From assembly GCA_021464525.1 (NCBI GenBank), contig JADRCO010000854.1, forward strand, positions 1-25,450: 25,450 bases of DNA, given 5' to 3'. This stretch comes from Rhizophagus sp. LPA8_4_AMF. Its lineage: Eukaryota > Glomeromycota > Glomeromycetes > Glomerales > Glomeraceae. Under the pieces are notes generated by a model. It saw nothing but the letters and a program-made list of their open reading frames with translations. It did not search any database and was not told the DNA's origin. A program made the translations under genes and the position numbers. This document shows positions 1 to 9,722 of the stretch, piece after piece; the first letter of the stretch is position 1; every line of letters begins with the position of its first letter.

Positions 1-1700
1 ATAACACCATTCTTGGAATTATTAATATTCCAATTACCAAGCTGTCTAGAGATTTTCATGTACAATAGCTTCATATACAATAGGAGAATATGGAATGGAA
101 ACTAATTTTCCAAAAAAAGGCATTTCGTGACTTTTTTAAAAAAGCGTGATTTGTTTTTTTTTTTTGAAGACAAATGTTACACAACCCAATCTCATCCTCA
201 TAATGGCTCCATCCTAACCGCGAGCATTATTATTGGCTGAATGGCTGGACATCAAGATCATCATAGCAAGTTCAATTATCCTGGACCGGTTCAGGTTTAT
301 TATCCTAGACCTGTAACCTAATTTGAAAAGATTTATGTACTTAATTGTGATGTATTGGACCATGATCACACTTTTCTCACAGACCAATAGGAAAATTTTG
401 CTTTTAACATTACGTTTTATTTTTCAATAAATTTTTTTCGTCATAATATATTTTTATTGTAAAATTATGATTAAATTATAATTTACTAAAAAACTAAAAC
501 AAAAGGAAAATAAAAAATATATTTCAGTAGGAAAAGAGAATTAACAGCTACCTATTCTTATCTATAGAAATATCAAATATGTAAGTTCCATTTCACGATA
601 TCTAAATGCTCAAAGTTTGTTAAATAAAAAAGAAGTTAGAAAAAAAAAAGTTAACAACTATTCTATCTCCCATAAAAACATACAAACTCTATTTTGCAAT
701 ATACAATATAAATAAAAAAGTAAATTTAACAAAACATCACTGCTTCCCAAAGAATCTCCATTTCAAATATTCCAAACTTACAAAACACGCTATTTCCTAA
801 GCCCCAAAGAAATTTACTAAAATCTATTTCAAACATCAAACCTACAAATATAAGAAAAGAAGGATTATAATGGAATTGAGCAAAAATGAAAAACGGAAAA
901 TTTGAACCTGTCTGTCGATCCGCACTTATTATATGCATCACACCATAAAATGTTTGGGGTTGTTCCCCATATCGTCCCATCGGCCCAAATTAGGAGATCA
1001 TCGCTGGTACAGTTTTAAGGCATTATTAGAATGGTCCAATAAGGACGATTTGGGACATGATCTACAACAGTTGTAAATATTTATGGTCTATCACTAATTT
1101 ATTTATTCTGATGAGAAAGAAAACAAACCACTTATACGCAACCATAGAAAGCTCTAGAAAAAATGTAAACTTACTAATTTAAATTCTTTAGGAATGAAAT
1201 TGACAAAAATAACAATACCAAAATATTTGCCGCCTTAAAAAGTTCAACTAAAGCCTAGAAATAAAAGATAATTAATTGGCTAGACGAATAGATAAAATGG
1301 AAAATGCAACATACTTATATGCTAGTGTTAAGGGCTTAACTGTAACCTAAAGATTAAAAAGAAAATTAGTGGCTGAACGAAATAGAGAGTTACTTTCTTG
1401 TAAGAAATAACAAATAAACGCGTTTGGTTAAATTTGCAGCCTGTTATAAAACGATCATAAAAAATTTTTTTTATTTCTTTTTTAAAAAATTATTTGGCAT
1501 ACTTTATTTGCTAACATGCATATGTGTATGACTAATAAATCTTTATAGTTGCCATACATAGCCACCATGCATACGGCGTACATAGCTCTCCATACTTTAC
1601 TACTCTTATTCCTTACGTTTCTATCTGAAGCTAGCGTTTCTACAAAAAGAAAAAGAAACAGTTTATTAAAAATATTCTAATTAAAATAGAAAAATACCCC
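1..1700. other. AT-rich stretch without a convincing gene
   Basis: No open frame here has both useful length and protein-like composition. Two GC-richer islands stand out, at about 200-330 and 890-1060. The first contains a near-palindrome, CCTGGACCGGTTCAGG, at about 282-297. The second, read on the minus strand, gives a stop-free stretch of about 47 codons containing WADGTIWGTTPN, overlapped by an 84-codon open frame in another minus frame. Neither resembles a family I know, so both are left uncalled. Confidence 0.5.
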
Positions 1701-1708
1701 AGTAATAT
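1701..1708. repeat. Target-site duplication, left copy
   Basis: AGTAATAT, identical to the copy at 2047-2054 on the other side of the inverted-repeat element. Chance identity of eight bases exactly at both edges in AT-rich DNA is possible but unlikely. Confidence 0.5.
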
Positions 1709-2046
1709 ATGGACAGACAAAAATGCGTTTATTTTTACGTTTATTAAATACTTGTTAAAGTGTGGATTTAAATGTTTATTTTCATATTTAAACGTTTAAA
1801 ATTTACTTTTAAGCATTTATTATTAGAATTTCACATTTAAATATTGTGCTACGAAAAAGAATTTTATAGAAATACTAAGTTTGTGAAAAAAAATTTATAA
1901 GCGTTTAATAGAAATTCCAAATTTGTAAAAAAGAAATTATAAACGTTTAAATGTAAAAATAAACGCTTAAATCATACTTTAAACGTAAAATATACGTTTA
2001 AACAAGCGTAAAAATAAACGCAATTTAGTCCGTTCTGGCTTGCCAT
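1709..2046. mobile_element. MITE-like element with 8-bp target duplication
   Basis: A 338-bp non-coding element lies between two identical 8-bp direct repeats, AGTAATAT at 1701-1708 and 2047-2054. Its ends begin ATGG and finish CCAT. Inside them a perfect 16-bp inverted match, TGCGTTTATTTTTACG (1724-1739) against its complement (2007-2022), continues inward as an imperfect arm rich in AAACGTTTAAA. An 8-bp duplication is the size made by hAT-type transposases (known of the family); the assignment to hAT is inference because the extreme ends are diverged. There is no transposase, so it would depend on an element elsewhere. Confidence 0.6.
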
Positions 2047-2054
2047 AGTAATAT
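2047..2054. repeat. Target-site duplication, right copy
   Basis: AGTAATAT, the partner of the copy at 1701-1708; together they mark the edges of the inserted element. Confidence 0.5.
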
Positions 2055-2984
2055 CCCCTTTTTCATTTACCTTGTGTTTGCATTTAATAAAGGCGGTGTC
2101 ACGGTACATTTTGCTTTATTGAGAAATTGAACCACAATGAGAACGCCATGCTGAATTTTTATTTTATTATCAAATAAAAAAAGTCAGTTCATCTAAAATG
2201 ATTATCAAATCACCTACAGTCAATTCATATTTCATTAAGTCAATAATTTCTAGGATCACTAAATGCAAAAACAAGAAAATGCTATCCCGGAAAAATCTTG
2301 TACCGAATCACGTGGTCAGATGATTTCCTGAATTGGTTTTTAATGTGCTAAGTAAATTCTTATTTACAGTATACATAATTAACATATACAGCCCATTAAA
2401 AAAACATGGAAATATTGATGTGTTAATTTGCTTTATTGAATGTATAAATAAAAAATTTTTTGTTTCCGGTTTCATTTGACCCAATCATTAGAAAAAAAAA
2501 GTCGGTAGTTATAGTTATACAGATCGTACAGTATCAACACAAATGAAAAACTGAAATATATTTCGTTCATACAATTGCGTAATATCGGTTTCTTTTAAAC
2601 GAGTTCATATTGGAGAATAGTCTTTCTCAATGAACTATTGAGGATAAAAATGGAAATAAACACGAGATAACATACTACAAATTAGGAAAAACTGCGTAAT
2701 TTAGCTAATCAGCGTAGCTATATGAGAAAAAGGTGGTCTATAGTAAAAAAAAGTTTTTGGATTAGTTTGTACTGTTCACTTATTAGAAATTTTCCTTACA
2801 GTTTAATTTACTTATCGTTCAGCCAGTAAGATCATTTAGACTTTTACTGACCGATATTATTTTAAATTGATCAATATTATTTATGAGCTTATAACAATAT
2901 TGTGTAAAGCTTATTAAAAGCTAATCAAATAAAGTTAGTTTATTTTATCAGTCAATATGATCAGTGAGGGCAGAACGATAATAC
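2055..2984. other. AT-rich stretch without a gene
   Basis: I see no coding frame, RNA gene or clear repeat pair here. It leads into the decayed TLDc domain, so the upstream part of that gene may once have been here, but nothing recognisable remains. Confidence 0.4.
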
Positions 2985-3400
2985 ATATTTATCGTTCTAG
3001 CAAGCATGTTATACAACTTATCATGATCGTTGTGATAATAGAGGTGCTATTATTGTTATTGCTAAAATTATGAATTCTGATCAATTAGTTGGAGGTTATA
3101 TTTCACTTAGTTGGCATTCAAAAAATCATGGAATTTTACTGTTGGTAAGTTTATTTTTCTACAAATAAAGATAAACTGTGGTAAGTTATAGTTTTGATGA
3201 ACATTCTATATATTGTGATCCTCTTTATGGTCTTGCATTTAGTAGTGATTTAATTTATTCAAGTAATGGTGCTTGGAGAAGTAAAGCTCGTTTTTACTAT
3301 AAGATTGATATTCCATTGGACTTTGAGGTGGATGATTATAAATAAAGTTTTCAAGTTATTAAAAGATTAAATTATATAGATTCATTCTTTTATATCAAAT
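2985..3400 (+). pseudogene. Decayed TLDc domain gene fragment
   Basis: Short stretches in different frames match the TLDc domain pattern in order. At about 2991-3006 IYRSSK resembles the 'LLLRGSRDG' entry. At 3022-3130 HDRCDNRGAIIVIAKI is followed by QLVGGYISLSWHS, resembling 'FHxxCDNxGxTIVVAKI...GGYNPLxW'. At 3182-3345 a stretch has YCDPLYGLAFSSDLIY, then KARFYYKIDIP and FEVDDYK, resembling the 'YGPxFGxxDL' and 'FEVEDYEVF' signatures at the domain's C-terminal end. A stop directly follows DYK, at least two frame changes are needed, and no upstream partner domain is visible. TLDc proteins are linked to oxidative-stress protection and V-ATPase regulation, and are often fused to BTB in these fungi (family knowledge). 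This is a host gene relic, almost certainly non-functional. Confidence 0.65.
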
Positions 3401-4242
3401 TATTTTAATCTTAGCCTGTAATCAATTTTACGTTCAATCTGGGTAAATCTTTTATGATTTGGGATAATATTTTTAGATTTTTTTTTTTTTTGAACAATAA
3501 TATTTTCCTTTAGATTAATGAAATAAAATTATGTAGTATATAAATACTAATACTATTCATTTATATAACGAACGTGTATTAGAATACTTAATAAAGAGGA
3601 GGTTTTTTCAGTAATGAATTAAATTATTTGCTAATTTAACAAGAATTTATTTCATAATTTCACGAACGCCGCATACCTCGTTTAATTATTGAATTGACCT
3701 AAAAAGGAACAATATTTTTCTTTATTTATTCAGATAAATTACAATATAGCTCAATAACGGTTAAAAAGAGTGTGTTATAGCAGCAATATATTATAAAACC
3801 TTTTATTCACCCTAATAGTTTCAAGTCTTCTGATATAAGTAATCTTTCATGTCATGACAGTCAGTCCTATTTGGTGTATTAACTTATTATTCAATCAAAT
3901 TATATCGCGTACTAATATCTTCGGATCGAGGATGCTGATCCGTTTGATCATAACAATTAAAAGCTTATAAAAGTTTATTTAAAAATTTTTAATTTTTTAT
4001 TATTTATATTGAAAAATGATTTACAAATTATGCTTTTTTCATATAAATATAGCTTATTATGATATTTATCAAGTATAAATAAAATATCTAGAAATATAGT
4101 ATGTTATGATCATATGTACCCGAACAATAATGATTCTTATATATACTGTACTAAATTTATAATTGCATTGTTTATACTGTATATGTTTACAGTGGTAAGA
4201 CTATGATGCTTACAGAATAGTTACTTTGTCAACATATTTAAC
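3401..4242. other. AT-rich stretch without a gene
   Basis: No open frame of useful length and no GC-rich island. Stops are dense in all frames. Nothing here supports a feature. Confidence 0.4.
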
Positions 4243-4395
4243 TGAATTTATTCTTTGTCACATTCATTGACAAGACTGACAAAAACCAAATCATTATGAC
4301 AAAACATAGGATAATATAAAATTTAGATATATATAAAATTGAATCTATTTTTTGTCACATTGACAAGTTCTGATTAAAATCATATCAAACTTTTG
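4243..4395. repeat. Diverged tandem repeat rich in TTGTCA/TGACA
   Basis: Two related units, about 4243-4309 and 4338-4395, share the order GAATYTATTYTTTGTCACATT, TGACAAG and a later CAAATCAT/AAATCATA piece. Further TGTCA/TGACT words continue to about 4560, so the whole stretch upstream of the bromodomain gene is rich in this motif. It may be an old duplication or a cluster of binding sites; nothing in the sequence decides between these. Confidence 0.35.
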
Positions 4396-4721
4396 TCAGT
4401 CTGATTCATTTGACATATACAGGAAATTAAAGGAACTTATATTAATTTGTACATATTTAATATTATGACTTGACTTTAGTCAGCCTAACTCATTCTTATT
4501 AATTCATGTGTTAAATTTTTTTCACTTTGATATCTAAATGTGTCAGTCCAAGTCATACTATCTACAAAGGATTTTTTTTATTTAAGTTCCCTCCCCATAT
4601 ACATTTTTAAAACTTTAAATTGATTTTTTACCAATATTGATTTAACCAACTAATTAAACTTAATTAATCACTTTACTACACAAGAGATTTTACAATTAAA
4701 TTTTTAACTTAGTTAACTACA

Positions 4722-6526
4722 ATGAGTACATCTGAAGACTACCCTGGTCAAAATGGTAAATCTTGTGAACTAACTTTTAACTTACAATATTAAATAACTA
4801 ACAACCTTCCTAGCTCTTATCTCTTATGTAGCAGAAAAAAATAGGACAACAAAATCATATTGGGGGTTCTTAAATAGTCATCGCAATATTATTATTACTT
4901 CAATTATTACTTCTTCAACTTTTTCAGACAATTGGAATAAACTTGATAATCTTTGGGCTGGCCGTTTTTTGCATGAAGTTCCTGATTTAAAAGAAAAGGT
5001 GCGTTTTTTATTTTGCAATGGGCGGGCAACCCCTAAGTTGATCATTGGTTTGACTCTGGGGAATTACTGGATTTGACAACCTTGGTAACCACTCCAAGTT
5101 TCTCAGTTCAGGTGCCTTAACTTTGACGTTGATATAAGTCTGCTAATTCTGGAGGAGGAATTGGCTATGTACCTTCTTTTATCACTAAATAAAAATTTTA
5201 CGCACTACTAATAATTTCTTTCTTATGATAGGTAATCATAGAACGTTTACGTTATGCAAAAACATTAAAAATATTCTGGCAAGAAATTATTAAGGAATAT
5301 AAAGAAAAAAAATCTAACACCTGCTTCAAATATTAATCTTACTGATTTCTGTCATGATATCCTTCAAGAACTTGATGATAAGTCTAATATTCATCCATTT
5401 TATAAATATGATGAAAAGGAAATTTCAGATAAAATTATAAAAAATCCAATGGATTTATTTACTATAAATTCAAAATTAGAAAATAATCAATATACAAGTG
5501 TAGAAGAATTTGAAAAAGATATTCGTCTTATATTTCGCAATTGTTATACATATAATAATATAGAAAGTGAAATATATACCTTAGGAGAAGAATTGGAATT
5601 AGCTTTTAATAAAATATGGACTGAAAAAATTGTTTTTCAAGTTAAACAACAAAAGGAAAAATTAAAAAGAGCACGAGATAGTGATACTGATGATGGTAAG
5701 TAATTAATATTTTTATTACTTTTTTACATTTTTATATTATTTTATTTATTACTCTTACTTATTATTAAAACTTGTAATAAAACAAATTCGAATTTTAGAA
5801 CAAAATAAAGATAAATTAGTATATAGACAAATTATAAATGATTCTCTTCTTATTGCTTCAGCATATGAAAATCTTGTTATAGGCAATATTATACCTTTTG
5901 TTGAAATTTTAAAAACATTTCTATCAACAAGATCACAAATATCATCATCTTCTGCAGATGAACCTGTTCTTCAAGCAATTGTTGAAAACCTTTTACCACT
6001 AAAATATCGTATTCCTGAACTATCATTAGTAGTAGACAGTACAAAATTAAAAGGATTTGGTCGATTTGGATATTCTGATATTTTAGTTTTAAAAGGAATA
6101 GGAAACAATAATGTTAGTTTGGAATTAAAATACATTTCATTAATTGGTTTAATAAAAAATCAAAAAAATAAATTTAATGCAAATGATCTGGAAAATTTAG
6201 ATAAAATTATTGAAAAAGAAGATGAAAAGATTCTTCTGAAAAGATTGTATGCATATTGGTCAAAAGAACATAAAGAAACTAAGCAAATAACTATAGAAGA
6301 AGTATTAGATAATGGAATTAATCAATTGGAATTATACATGAATATCATTTCAAAAGGAAAAACAAGTGATTACTATAGTTCAGGAATATTTGATAAACGA
6401 ATTAAAATAACTAAATCAGATCCTAATAAATTAAAAGGATTTGTTATTTTAGTGATTGGTTTTCATCGTGTTTTATGGAGATCTGTAGAAGAAATAATAT
6501 CTAATTATTCATTTGAGAAGATTTAA
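4722..6526 (+). CDS. Bromodomain plus PD-(D/E)XK-like nuclease fusion protein
   Basis: Four exons are supported: 4722-4755, 4832-4998, 5232-5695 and 5799-6526, with GT-AG introns (donors GTAAAT, GTGCGT, GTAAGT) whose phases agree. The product is about 463 residues. Residues ~100-200 form a bromodomain: CHDILQELDDKSNIHPFYKY, then KNPMDLFTINSKL, Y..VEEFEKDIRLIFRNCYTYN. The BC-loop Asn that contacts acetyl-lysine is present in the RNCYTYN motif. A charged linker (KEKLKRARDSDTDD) leads into exon 4, where GRFGYSDILVL (Asp at ~residue 314), VSLELKY (~329) and INQLELYM (~395) follow the D...ExK...QxxxY order of PD-(D/E)XK proteins, closest in my view to the PDDEXK_9/DUF1703 type. A late VILVIGFHRVLW strand fits the same fold. 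The predicted role is acetyl-histone recognition tethering a nuclease-like domain; activity is inference. Exon 3 changes frame once, at an 8-A run (5305-5312), so one base is in excess here. Confidence 0.7.
5020..5180. repeat. GC-richer insert inside intron 2, possible SINE
   Basis: Intron 2 of the bromodomain gene is 233 nt, against 76 and 103 nt for its other introns. The excess is a GC-richer block of about 160 nt. It contains GGTTTGACTCT (5047-5057), which resembles the internal Pol III B-box consensus GGTTCGANTCC at 9 of 11 positions, but no good A-box was found. A degenerate SINE is possible; a copy search of the genome would decide. Confidence 0.25.
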
Positions 6527-6670
6527 AATATTTTTTTTTTAGTCTAATATATATACATATATATTTAATACATTATAATAAAAATTTAAAAAACATTTTA
6601 CTTAATGGAATTATATTTTTATATATGATAATGGATATGAAAAAATTTTAAAACAATAATTATAATAAAA

Positions 6671-6816
6671 ATTGCTAAAGCTCACCAGTTGTGATGATCA
6701 CCATACTAGCATTATGATGTACTTTTGCCCAGAATTAAAAATCTAATAAAACTCTGGCCGGCATTACGTCATAAATTCACTACTGGTGACCGTCACCACT
6801 AGTGATATTTAGCAAT
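6671..6816. mobile_element. Hairpin (fold-back) MITE
   Basis: The 146-bp element is one long imperfect palindrome. It begins ATTGCTAAA and ends TTTAGCAAT, and the arms keep pairing inward: TCACCAGTTGTGATGATCAC (left) against the complement of the block around TGGTGACCGTCACCA (6783-6797), then TTATGATGTA against TTATGACGTA, then CCCAGAATT against GCCAGAGTT. Each arm also contains its own small palindrome. It is GC-richer than its surroundings. No target duplication is certain. It lies about 145 bp beyond the stop codon of the bromodomain gene and could fold in a 3' transcript. Confidence 0.6.
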
Positions 6817-7560
6817 AGGTATATCAAAAATCATGTGATTTTTATTTTATATTCAAATATTATTTAATGAAAAAATATTCAAAAAATTACATTACTAATA
6901 AAAATAAAATTAACTTGAATATTCTCCAAAGTATGAATATTGCTGTGCGCAGTTGTTTTTTTCACTTTACAGTGTAGTTTTGCCAAAGCGATTAAGCAAT
7001 GCCCCGATTTTAACACGTCCACAACATCATCGTACACAATGATAACCCGGTTTCAATAACTTAAAAGATAATAGTAAGAATAAATAACGCATCTACTGAG
7101 AGGTTATGCTTCTTTTTTGTAGTTTTTTAAACTAAATTCTTAAATGAATATGTCTTTAATAATCGAAAGTTGACGAAAAATCACACCCGTCATATCTACT
7201 GTATATGTCTCTAAGTATTTGCGCATTGTTATTTTTAAGAAAGAATATATCCTTTCAGCGAAATGAATAAGGCATAAATTATTATTTTTTGTTACAAGGG
7301 ATCCAATTTTTTTTAACTCGAAGATCAGGTTAAATTATTCCAAAGTAAAATATAATTAATAAAAATCAATTATAAATTCACAATATATCAGATTTAATAA
7401 ACAATTAATCCCGAGTTCGTTTTATTATTAAAAAAGTTTATTATATTATGAACATTTTAGTAGCTCAGTTGAAACACTTTTTTTTATATATATATTTACT
7501 TTCTTCTATCTATTGTTAAACATTTAAATCGTAATTATTAAGAAATATTTACGTTTTGCA
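6817..7560. other. Intergenic stretch without a gene
   Basis: Mostly AT-rich, with a short GC-richer patch at about 6945-7060 that has stops in all frames. I find no RNA gene or repeat pair. Confidence 0.4.
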
Positions 7561-7625
7561 TTGTAAGGTCAATCCCCGCAGTATTACCTGCCAGACTTAT
7601 GTCTGTGCCACTATGCTAAACCAAT
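7561..7625 (-). repeat. Possible tRNA-derived SINE or decayed tRNA
   Basis: A GC-richer block, read on the minus strand, has TAGCATAGTGGC, a close match to the Pol III A-box (TRGCNNAGTNGG). About 33 nt later GCGGGGATTGACC lies where a B-box would be, but matches poorly. No complete cloverleaf can be drawn: the acceptor and anticodon stems fail. At best it is a worn tRNA-like head. Confidence 0.2.
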
Positions 7626-7659
7626 CAAATTTATTAATAAAATTCCGGGTTCAAAAGGT

Positions 7660-7794
7660 TAATAAAATTAAATACAGACGATCTCCATTTATATAAATTT
7701 AATTTTGAAGTAAAATAATTCTAAGTCCATTAATAAAAATTAAATACAGACGATCTCTATTTATATAAATTTAATTTTGATTAAAATAATTCTA
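7660..7794 (+). repeat. Tandem duplication, about 70-bp unit
   Basis: Two neighbouring units, 7660-7723 and 7730-7794, share ATTAAATACAGACGATCTC and the following 40 bases with very few differences. The close similarity points to a recent local duplication in non-coding DNA. Confidence 0.75.
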
Positions 7795-7890
7795 CAGTGC
7801 AGATAGTCTATACTCAATTACTATACTATAGTAATAATTGATCAACTTTAAATACCTAAAAAAAATTTTTATTAATATTTTAAAATTTTA

Positions 7891-7939
7891 AACCGATAAT
7901 TTTAATAGACATTGACTTTAACTTTAAAAATTATCGGTT
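7891..7939. repeat. Perfect 13-bp inverted repeat
   Basis: AACCGATAATTTT at 7891-7903 and its exact complement at 7927-7939 are separated by 23 nt and would form a stem-loop. The flanks are AT-rich. It may be the core of an old MITE, but no outer ends or target duplication are visible. Confidence 0.5.
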
Positions 7940-8710
7940 AATATCTTTTTAAATTAAATTTTGGTTGAATTATAGCATTTATAAAACACATAATTTTAAT
8001 TAGATAACCAAAAATTGATAATATGTAAATTTTATGTAATATTGTAAAAATTATTGTATTTAATAGTGCTTGTTTAATTAAGTTATTTTGATTTATAAAT
8101 ATATTCATCATTTCATCATTTATTATAAAAATTTTTTGAAAAATTAAAAATACTACTTAATTATTTTGGCCAAAATTATAATGTTGACTGAAATTAAGAT
8201 TTGTAATTCTGGTCAATAATTAAATTCTAGCTTTTAATTGGCTTTTATATGCTTACATAATTTACAAAATTGAAAATTATTTTTATTTAATAAATTGATT
8301 CTTTATTACATATAGAATTTAAATTTTTTATTTGAATAAAATTGAATCACTGGATTAAATTTTATTCAATTTTTTTTAAGTTTCTATTATAGACTGTTTG
8401 CACTGTATGTACAAAATTTGTATCAACATCACTCTAAGTAAAACACTTTTTCAACACTTTTCATCTTAACAAACCTTTCAAGATTTCATTTTCAATCCAT
8501 ATTATTTTTAAACGTTGAAAAATTTCACATTTTTGATCTTCAATAATGACATCATAAATTACCCGGTATAATAACCCCTAAAATAATCACAAGAATAGTT
8601 GTACGTCATTACGGACGCAGTACATTATAAAATTACACTTTTTAAAATTTATACACTTAAAATAATTATAAAACTGCGTCTAACAAATAATACTGCGCAC
8701 TATGTACATC
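7940..8710. other. AT-rich stretch without a gene
   Basis: A 69-codon open frame at 8599-8808 lacks protein-like composition and runs into the tandem repeat, so it is not called. No RNA gene or element was found. Confidence 0.4.
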
Positions 8711-8996
8711 AACATGGTGGCCGGAGGCACAAAATTCTAAATTTGTTGATGCAGATCGACAAATACCATGTTCCTATAAATAGATATGATGATTCTGTTG
8801 GTAATTGAGGTGCAGGTAAATTTACAGCTACGTAATATAAAATTCTGTTAATAGATTCTTAACGTGGTAGTCGGAGGCACAGAATTCTAAATTGTTGATG
8901 CAGATCGACAAATATCATGTTCCTACAAATAGATATGATGATTCTGTTGGTGCAAGTATATTTACAGCTACGTAATATAGAATTCTGTTAATAGAT
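8711..8996 (+). repeat. 150-bp tandem duplication upstream of the secreted gene
   Basis: Unit 1 (8711-8860) and unit 2 (8861-8996) share, in order, GGAGGCAC, TTGTTGATGCAGATCGACAA, ATAGATATGATGATTCTGTT and TTTACAGCTACGTAAT, with roughly nine of ten bases alike. Unit 2 lacks a short piece. A further partial TTTACAGCTAC lies just after unit 2 at about 9007. The repeat ends about 195 bp before the start codon of the secreted protein gene, so it may duplicate upstream regulatory DNA. It is also compatible with an unrelated non-coding repeat. Confidence 0.75.
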
Positions 8997-9090
8997 ACAG
9001 TAATATTTACAGCTACTTTACATAGAAAAGTATAATAAACATAATAACTCGCACTTCTAGTTGGTACCATAATATTTTTCTGTATCTTGG

Positions 9091-9190
9091 AAAAAGTATT
9101 TAAACAGAAATCATAATAAATTTCCTCTCTAACTTTCTCATTCTCTCTTCCAATTCAACTTTCTACATTTTTAAACTTTCCTTAAAGCAC
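9091..9190 (+). promoter_or_regulatory. Likely core promoter and leader of the secreted gene
   Basis: A TATA-like word, GTATTTAAA (9096-9104), is followed by a pyrimidine-rich leader (9121-9190, with CTCTC and TTCTC words) that ends directly before the ATG at 9192. CT-rich leaders near transcription starts are common in fungal genes. The exact start site cannot be read from sequence. Confidence 0.4.
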
Positions 9191-9191
9191 A

Positions 9192-9722
9192 ATGCATTGT
9201 TCTAAGTTTATTCTTGTTATTTTTTTTCTTTGTCTCATGACATGGAATACTAGCGCACATGAAAAACATAAACCTACGAAAACTGAGTGTACTACTCATA
9301 AACCTACTCATCACTGTCGTCGTCATAATAATAATAATCATCGCTGTCATCGTCGTAATCGTCATCATCATCATAAACCTACGAAAACTGAGTGTAAAAC
9401 TCCAACTCCAACTCCAACTGTGATTCCTTGTTGTCAACCTGGAAGTCCTGGATTTAAAACCTCTGGCGAAATTCATGCCTTTATTCCTCCGAATATAGAA
9501 ACTATTGGAAATACAACTCCAGAAAAATGTTGTGAAGAATGTTTTAATAAACCTGATTGTGTTGAATGGTTTTTCGCTCCTAGTAATAATCAATGTCTTA
9601 TGAGTGCTAATAAAGATACTTGCAATAACAATATTATGGTACCTATTAATTCATCTCCATTTTCTCATGGTGGAATTATGCGATGTGACGCAGATGGTTG
9701 TTTGAAATCGAAATCGAATTAA
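9192..9722 (+). CDS. Secreted His-rich protein with PAN/Apple-like domain
   Basis: An intact single-exon gene of 176 residues. Residues 1-22 are a clear signal peptide (hydrophobic FILVIFFLCLMTW, ending TSA), so the product should be secreted. Residues ~23-78 are a low-complexity His/Lys/Arg/Asn stretch that contains HKPTKTEC twice, 35 residues apart; the two copies are identical over 25 nt (9267-9291 and 9372-9396). A Thr-Pro run (TPTPTPT) follows. Residues ~100-168 carry CCEECFNKPDCVEWFF, NNQCLM and GGIMRC, the cysteine and aromatic spacing of PAN/Apple domains, which bind carbohydrate or protein. The His-rich part could bind metal ions, which is inference. A wall-associated or effector-like role is plausible. 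No transmembrane anchor is present. The ATG chosen is the one that gives the signal peptide. Confidence 0.8.
   Translation: MHCSKFILVIFFLCLMTWNTSAHEKHKPTKTECTTHKPTHHCRRHNNNNHRCHRRNRHHHHKPTKTECKTPTPTPTVIPCCQPGSPGFKTSGEIHAFIPPNIETIGNTTPEKCCEECFNKPDCVEWFFAPSNNQCLMSANKDTCNNNIMVPINSSPFSHGGIMRCDADGCLKSKSN
9267..9396 (+). repeat. Duplicated 25-nt unit inside the secreted gene
   Basis: CATAAACCTACGAAAACTGA plus five more bases occurs exactly at 9267-9291 and 9372-9396, in frame. It flanks the CAT/CGT-rich His-Arg region, so that region could expand or contract by recombination between the units without loss of frame (105 nt = 35 codons). Confidence 0.8.

Noticed and set aside
726-980. 84-codon minus-strand open frame
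   Set aside because: Phe/Ile-rich composition typical of AT-rich DNA, no domain signature and no upstream promoter-like sequence.
2368-2540. TATACAGCCCATTAAAAAAA near 2385 as a Tc1 transposon end
   Set aside because: No matching inverted end or transposase remnant was found within reach.
9171-9593. 140-codon minus-strand open frame
   Set aside because: Antisense shadow of the His-rich secreted gene; its Met/Ser/Trp repeats come from the CAT/CGT codon runs of the real gene.
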